Of a DNA stretch of 64,000 bases, positions 59,192-64,000 are shown piece by piece (position 1 is the stretch's first letter; every line of letters begins with the position of its first letter). A model generated the notes under the pieces. That model ran no database searches. It worked only from the letters and a program-made list of their open reading frames with translations, and had not been told where the DNA came from. The DNA comes from Arthrinium phaeospermum (taxonomy: Eukaryota > Ascomycota > Sordariomycetes > Amphisphaeriales > Apiosporaceae). A program made the position numbers and the translations under genes. The stretch is taken from positions 4,774,001 to 4,838,000 of the forward strand of contig QYRS01000002.1 in assembly GCA_006503535.1 (NCBI GenBank). The letters are read 5' to 3'.

Positions 59192-61009
59192 ATGCAGAGC
59201 GTCTTGTCTCTGTCGTTGGCACTGTCTGCCCAAGTCAGTGCCATGACCATTCCAGCAGCGCCTTTTGCTGGCTCTCCCACTTCGGACATATACCCGCCCT
59301 CAGGCAGTAAGCCGTCCCCCGAACCAGATTGACATGACAACTGACACCCTTGCCCAGCTTCTGTCAATTCCAAGCTCTTCCCCCCTGAGTCCGTCGTGGG
59401 CTTTGCCGGCCCCACACCCACCGGCGTAGAGCCCGCCGCAGTGCAGACGGCGCCGATCTACCCCTACAATGAAGGCGATTCCTCCTCGTTCCCTCTGGTC
59501 GCGCCAAACGCCCACGGCTCGGGTGCTGACTCGACCTTCAATATGAAGAAGTCCTGGGGCAACCTTTCGCCGTGGTACTCGGTGCCCTCCGCCGACTACG
59601 GCCTACCGGGCGCCAGCCCTCTCATCCCCGACGGCTGCAGCATCACCCAGCTTCACCTCCTATACCGGCACGGCGCCCGCTACCCGACCAGCGATGCGGC
59701 CCCTGCCCGCTTCGCCGAGAAGATCGCCAACGCCACCAAGAAGGGGTTCGAGGTGTCGCACGACCTCCAGTTCCTGGCCGACTGGACCTACAAGCTCGGC
59801 GCCGAGCTCCTCACCCCGTTCGGCCGGAGCCAGGAGTTCCTCCTGGGCCTGGAGCACCGCCAGCTGTACGGCGAGCTGCTCAACAACTTCACCGCGCAGG
59901 GCACCCTCCCCGTCTTCCGCACCGAGTCCCAGGACCGCATGGTCAAGACGGCCATCAACTTCGCCGCCGGCTTCTTCGGCGTGCCCGAGTACCTGGACGA
60001 GGTTAACATCGAGATCCTGGTCGAGGCGCCCCGCGTTAACAATTCCGGTGCTCCGTACGAGGTGTGCCCCAATGCGGCGGTGAAGTCTAGAGGCGATATC
60101 GGATCGACCGTGGCGGCCAAGTTCGCCAAGGACGCATTCAATCCTACCTTGGCACGACTGAACTCGCAGATCACTGGCTTGAAATTCGACGCCACAGATG
60201 CTATATCTATGCTGCAGCTCTGTTCTTATGAGACCGTTGCCCTCGGGTATTCTTCATTCTGTGGTCTGTTTAGCGAAGAAGATTTTTGAATTACGAGTAC
60301 TACTATGACCTGGTAAGTTACGCTGTACTCTTACTTTATCGTTTCAAAACTGACATAGCCCTCGTGCAGGAATACTACTACAACAACGGCCCCGGCTCCC
60401 CCGTATCAGCCGCCCAGGGCAAAGGCTACTTGCAAGAATACGTCGCCCGATTCACGCACGAGTACCCCAAGCCCTACTCGTCGCTGAACGAGACGTTCGA
60501 CAATTCCTCGACCTACTTCCCGCTGAACCAGTCCATCTACGCCGACGCGACCCACGAGGTGGTGGTCCTGGACACGCTCACGGCCTTCAACCTGTCGGCG
60601 CTCTTCAAGGGCCCGCCGCTCAGCCTCAACCAGAACGAGCGGCGCAACTCCTTCTCTACCAGCAAGGTCATCCCCTTCGCAACCCACTTCACCACGCAGG
60701 TGCTCGAGTGCCCGTCCTACAAGCCCACCAAGCAGATCCGGTTCATGGTGTAAGTTCTCGTCTGGCCCGCACCGTTTTGCATTCGGGACAGCTACTGACA
60801 AATGTTTCTAAACCAGCAATGATGCCGTCCTGCCACTTAATGAATCCTACCCCGGGTGTGAGGCGAATTGCCACGGGCTCTGCTCGTTCGACAACGTGGT
60901 ACAAGTGCTGCAGAAGCGGATCGAGGAGATTGATTTCAACTACGACTGCTACGCAGATTACAAGGCCGAGGCGGGCGTGGATTACAATGGCAGAGCTCCT
61001 CGCGACTAG
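59192..61009 (+). CDS. secreted histidine acid phosphatase (phytase-like), one apparent frameshift
   Basis: Four exons, join(59192..59306, 59358..60312, 60370..60749, 60817..61009), introns of 51, 57 and 67 bp; 547 residues if one missing base is allowed for. A signal peptide (MQSVLSLSLALSAQVSA) opens the protein. The histidine phosphatase motif RHGARYPT lies near residue 142. The C-terminal proton-donor motif reads THE within YADATHEVV rather than the HD of classical phytases. Many N-x-S/T sequons and paired cysteines fit a secreted glycoprotein that releases phosphate from phytate or other esters. In the second exon a T5 run (60283-60287) shifts the frame: GLFSEEDF hits a stop, while the next base frame continues NYEYYYDL exactly where the family does. 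Adding one T would restore it, so this is a consensus error or a very recent break. Confidence 0.87.
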
Positions 61010-62119
61010 ATCATGGAGATCTGACTGTCGTCATGCCCATGCTACTTAGAACTAATGATGCCTAATGAATGTAATGCAAGCGATTGATAAACATAACCAC
61101 AAAGTGAAGCGGATTCCCACGAGCCTCATCTACTCATATTAGGAAGTGTAATTGAGGTGATGATGTACGTCTACAAGGTAATCCAGTGTCAGTCCACTTG
61201 TAACCATCAATCTGATGTTTGAGCACTCATTGCAGGATCGTAAGCAGCCCAGGCAACGCAACCCACAACCCTCGCAGCCCCAGTTGTTCAATGGTGAGCA
61301 ACTACATATGCTGTCCACAAGACGATGCAGATCACAAATTTCGGATGCGCAAATATTGCCTACCTACCTACACTCCTCCCAATGCTGACACCTCCGTTGG
61401 GTTCAGCAATACCAACATCGGGTTCAACGTCAACTTTATTTGTATCCACCCAGTCCCAGTAGAAACCAAATGCAGAACGTTGAGCAAGTTGTTCGCACTT
61501 CCATGGAAGCCCGCTGTTCTCGGGTCATTGTCTTTTCAACGGTTATTTTGGGGCCCTACTGAATAATGGATCGTGATGAGGCGTCACACCCGTCGTCTCT
61601 GGAAATTGTCGTCACGCTTCGTAGAATAAACAAGTCGCCTTGAGATGGAATGAACGTAAACATTTCAGTAATCGATGCATTGATCTAATCTTGAAATCAC
61701 CAACCAAGTGGAAATGGAAAGGATGGCGACCAAATAAACTGGCGTTGCTGTCCTAATTACTCCATGGCCATCATGCGAAAGTAACCATCGTGACATCGCG
61801 ACACTCCCATCACCTCATGATGTCAATGGCGTGTTCGCAAGCAGTCAAGTTCAAAAATGGCATCTACAAGCCGTCACAATACTGGGACCAAACCAATTCA
61901 TCAACATCAATAGTGCAGGTGTTAGAACATTAAATGAGATCATGAGCTTCAATCGTTGTCGACAACACGAGGTGCGCAGAACAGAAGCCACAAGGATCGT
62001 CAAGGCCATTAAGTACATCTAAGCAACTTGCTGTGATTGAAGGTATCGTGAAAAATATTGGATGGAGAGGATAGCATGTCATGCAGTATTAACTACGAAG
62101 TTGTGGTTCAGTGGCGTCA
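61010..62119. other. no gene seen
   Basis: Downstream of the acid phosphatase; short frames only, no motif. Confidence 0.5.
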
Positions 62120-62710
62120 GGTCAGGCAGGAGTTGGTCGGGGTCCAACACCAAAAGATTATCGTGAAAAAACTATCGTGACTTGCAAATGAAAGAATCCA
62201 AGCAGACAGATGGGTAGCTTCGTTTGAACCATCGGCGGCATCCAAGTCAAGTGGTTGAGTGGGCGTCAGTTCCCGCCAAATGGCAATGGTAATTCAACAC
62301 CCAAAAATACATCGTCAATCATATTGAAACTTACAGGTGAAAAACTCCAAGTAAACAGGATATCCTGATCATCAACAGCATCGGAGGCATTGGGAACATC
62401 TGTCTGAGCAATGTCAGTCCCAGCCAGAAGGTGGTGCTTCAACTCCAAAAACACATCACGAAAAAAATATTGTGACTTGCAGGTGGAAAGCCAAAACACC
62501 AAAAAACATTTGTAGAAGTTATCGCGACTTACAGGTGAAATACCTCAACTAAAAAGGTTGTCCTGATCATCAACGGCATTGGAAGCATTGGGAAAGTTGC
62601 AGTTAGGTGGTGGTGCTTCAACTCGAAAAACACATCACGAAAAAGCATCATGACTTACAAGCGAGAAGCCAAAACACCAAACAAATATCTTCTTCTTCAT
62701 ATCCCTGCAC
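62120..62710. repeat. degenerate tandem repeat, about 180-200 bp unit
   Basis: Imperfect copies: GGTGGTGCTTCAACTC at 62430 and 62609 (spacing 179), CAGGTGAAA at 62334 and 62532 (spacing 198), TCCTGATCATCAAC shared by both. Weaker copies start near 62130 and 62290. On the minus strand the units encode a recurring PNAS(D/N)AVDDQD segment. Confidence 0.65.
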
Positions 62711-64000
62711 GAAGCAGAGAATACAATGAAAAAAATGGTTTGCCAAAAGGCGAGAAGAGTCAGAGACTCGAAGTTCCAAAAATTAGTTATACAAGCAGAC
62801 CCGAAGGACATGCTTGATGGTTGCCCTCGAGGGCGCCTCACTGCCGGATCACTGCCACTGTTGTCGATGTTCTCGATCGCCACTCAGTATCGCCGCTGAG
62901 GTGTCGTGCCCACCATGTCCTCCAAGCCCCACCAAGTTCCACCACCACCCTGCTGTTGGGGACTGCTCTTTCGCCATACCTGTCGCTCATTCATATCCCA
63001 GGCCTCCATCGGGTCGGGGGAGTGAGGGCTTGTTGTCGTCGAGCTGTCGTCGGGCTTGTCGTCGGGCCGGACAGTGTGCAGTGGGCAAGTGAGGTTGTCG
63101 TCGAGCCGATTGGTTGTCGTCGAGCCGGTTGCCGATTGCAATTGAAGTTGGATATCAAAGCAAGTCGGGTATGAAGGAAAGAGGAAAGGAAAGGAATTGA
63201 AATTTCTGGGGGAGAAGGGGGAATTTATACGTTTCCAGTGGGGCCCGATCAGTACCTACTGATCTGCTTGGACCAGTCCACCCCCAATCGGGTACTGCAA
63301 AATGCCAGCAAAAGGCGCTGGATTCGATTATTCCATTGTAGCTATCCTGGGTGCCGCCTAATTCTTTAATATCTGATTGGCTGGCATTGGTTTGATCGGG
63401 TGTGGGCCCCACTCTGTTACCATTATTCTACGGTTGGGTGCCTCAGAAATGCCTTATCTTTTTTCTGGCAGCCCGATCCAAGGCCTGTGATTGGTTATTG
63501 GGAATGCTGCTGCCTTGAGTCACCCAATTAGGATTTATTTTACTGATCTGCCTCTTGATCTGATGGTGGTGCGCATCGTACTGCAAGGTGCTGTGAGTAT
63601 GGCAGCAACTGCCGGATGTTGACTTGAGGGGTGCACGTGACTTGTGGAACCCGTATACGCTCAACTCACACCCACCTCACCCAACCACTTGTACTTTAGG
63701 CATGACTATGCTTGAGAGAAGTTTGATTGGTGATGCAATTGCAATTGCTTGTGCTCAATGATGATTGTAAACTCCCCTGTGATCTACTGGTGCCTGGCTT
63801 TGGGTGTATTGTTCCCCCAGCTGTCTCCTGAATTATTGGTGCCAAGAGATTGCCAGTTCCAAACCCCACACAACCCAATGGCCCTGGGAAGCTTGTTGAC
63901 CGTTGAACCAGTAAACGTTAGATATCTTGCTCAATTACCAGATCCAAGCCAAATTCCAACGGCTATTTTGATAAGGCACAGCTTGCATTGTATCGACCCG
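62711..64000. other. no gene seen; short GTCGTC-rich repeat
   Basis: No convincing gene to the end of the window. Around 63030-63130 the element TTGTCGTCGAGC/TTGTCGTCGGGC recurs at least five times. Confidence 0.5.

Noticed and set aside
1..64000. Transposase or reverse transcriptase genes
   Set aside because: I looked for integrase, RT and transposase motifs in the long frames and found none; repeats present are short or tandem, not mobile-element-like.

Overview
The window is nuclear DNA of a filamentous ascomycete (Pezizomycotina), probably a Sordariomycete. Evidence: genes split by many short GT-AG introns (about 50-110 bp), a HET-domain incompatibility protein, fungal Zn2Cys6 regulators, a CBM1-tailed secreted esterase, a Kei1-type ceramide-synthase subunit, a fungal sulfite reductase hemoprotein, and a tRNA-Asn with an intron one base 3' of the anticodon. 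The species is not identified.

Layout. 0.8-6.8 kb: an AusD-like methyltransferase, a small membrane protein, a secreted CE1 acetylxylan esterase with CBM1, and tRNA-Asn. 8.7-19.4 kb: a GYF-domain protein, a HET protein, an F-box-like protein and a dienelactone hydrolase. 19.9-45.1 kb: a secondary-metabolite cluster made of an AflR-like Zn2Cys6 regulator, a PKS-NRPS hybrid of about 4,057 residues, an MFS exporter, an FAD monooxygenase, a divergent 2-oxoglutarate/Fe(II) oxygenase, a trans-acting enoyl reductase, and the wreck of a second AflR-like regulator. 45.9-61.0 kb: a Gfo/Idh-type dehydrogenase, Kei1, sulfite reductase beta subunit, an aldo-keto reductase and a histidine acid phosphatase (phytase-like). 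About 61-64 kb holds no convincing gene but has degenerate repeats.

How the cluster should work: the megasynthase has KS-AT-DH-MT-(no working ER)-KR-ACP-C-A-T-R domains, so it needs the separate enoyl reductase. It would make a methylated, reduced polyketide joined to one amino acid and released by the C-terminal R domain. The FAD monooxygenase and the 2OG oxygenase would oxidise the product and the MFS protein would export it. Inverted repeats TCGGT-N9/10-ACCGA lie upstream of the AflR-like gene, upstream of the MFS gene and in the shared FMO/2OG promoter. They look like the operators of one regulon.

The cluster appears damaged as given: one base is missing between KS and AT, the MFS gene has two in-frame TAG codons where Gln (CAG) is expected, the enoyl reductase has four single-base indels, and the second regulator is broken in several frames. 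Single-base indels also occur in genes that should be functional (Kei1, phosphatase). Consensus errors must therefore be excluded before the indels are taken as true decay; the two TAG substitutions are not explained that way.
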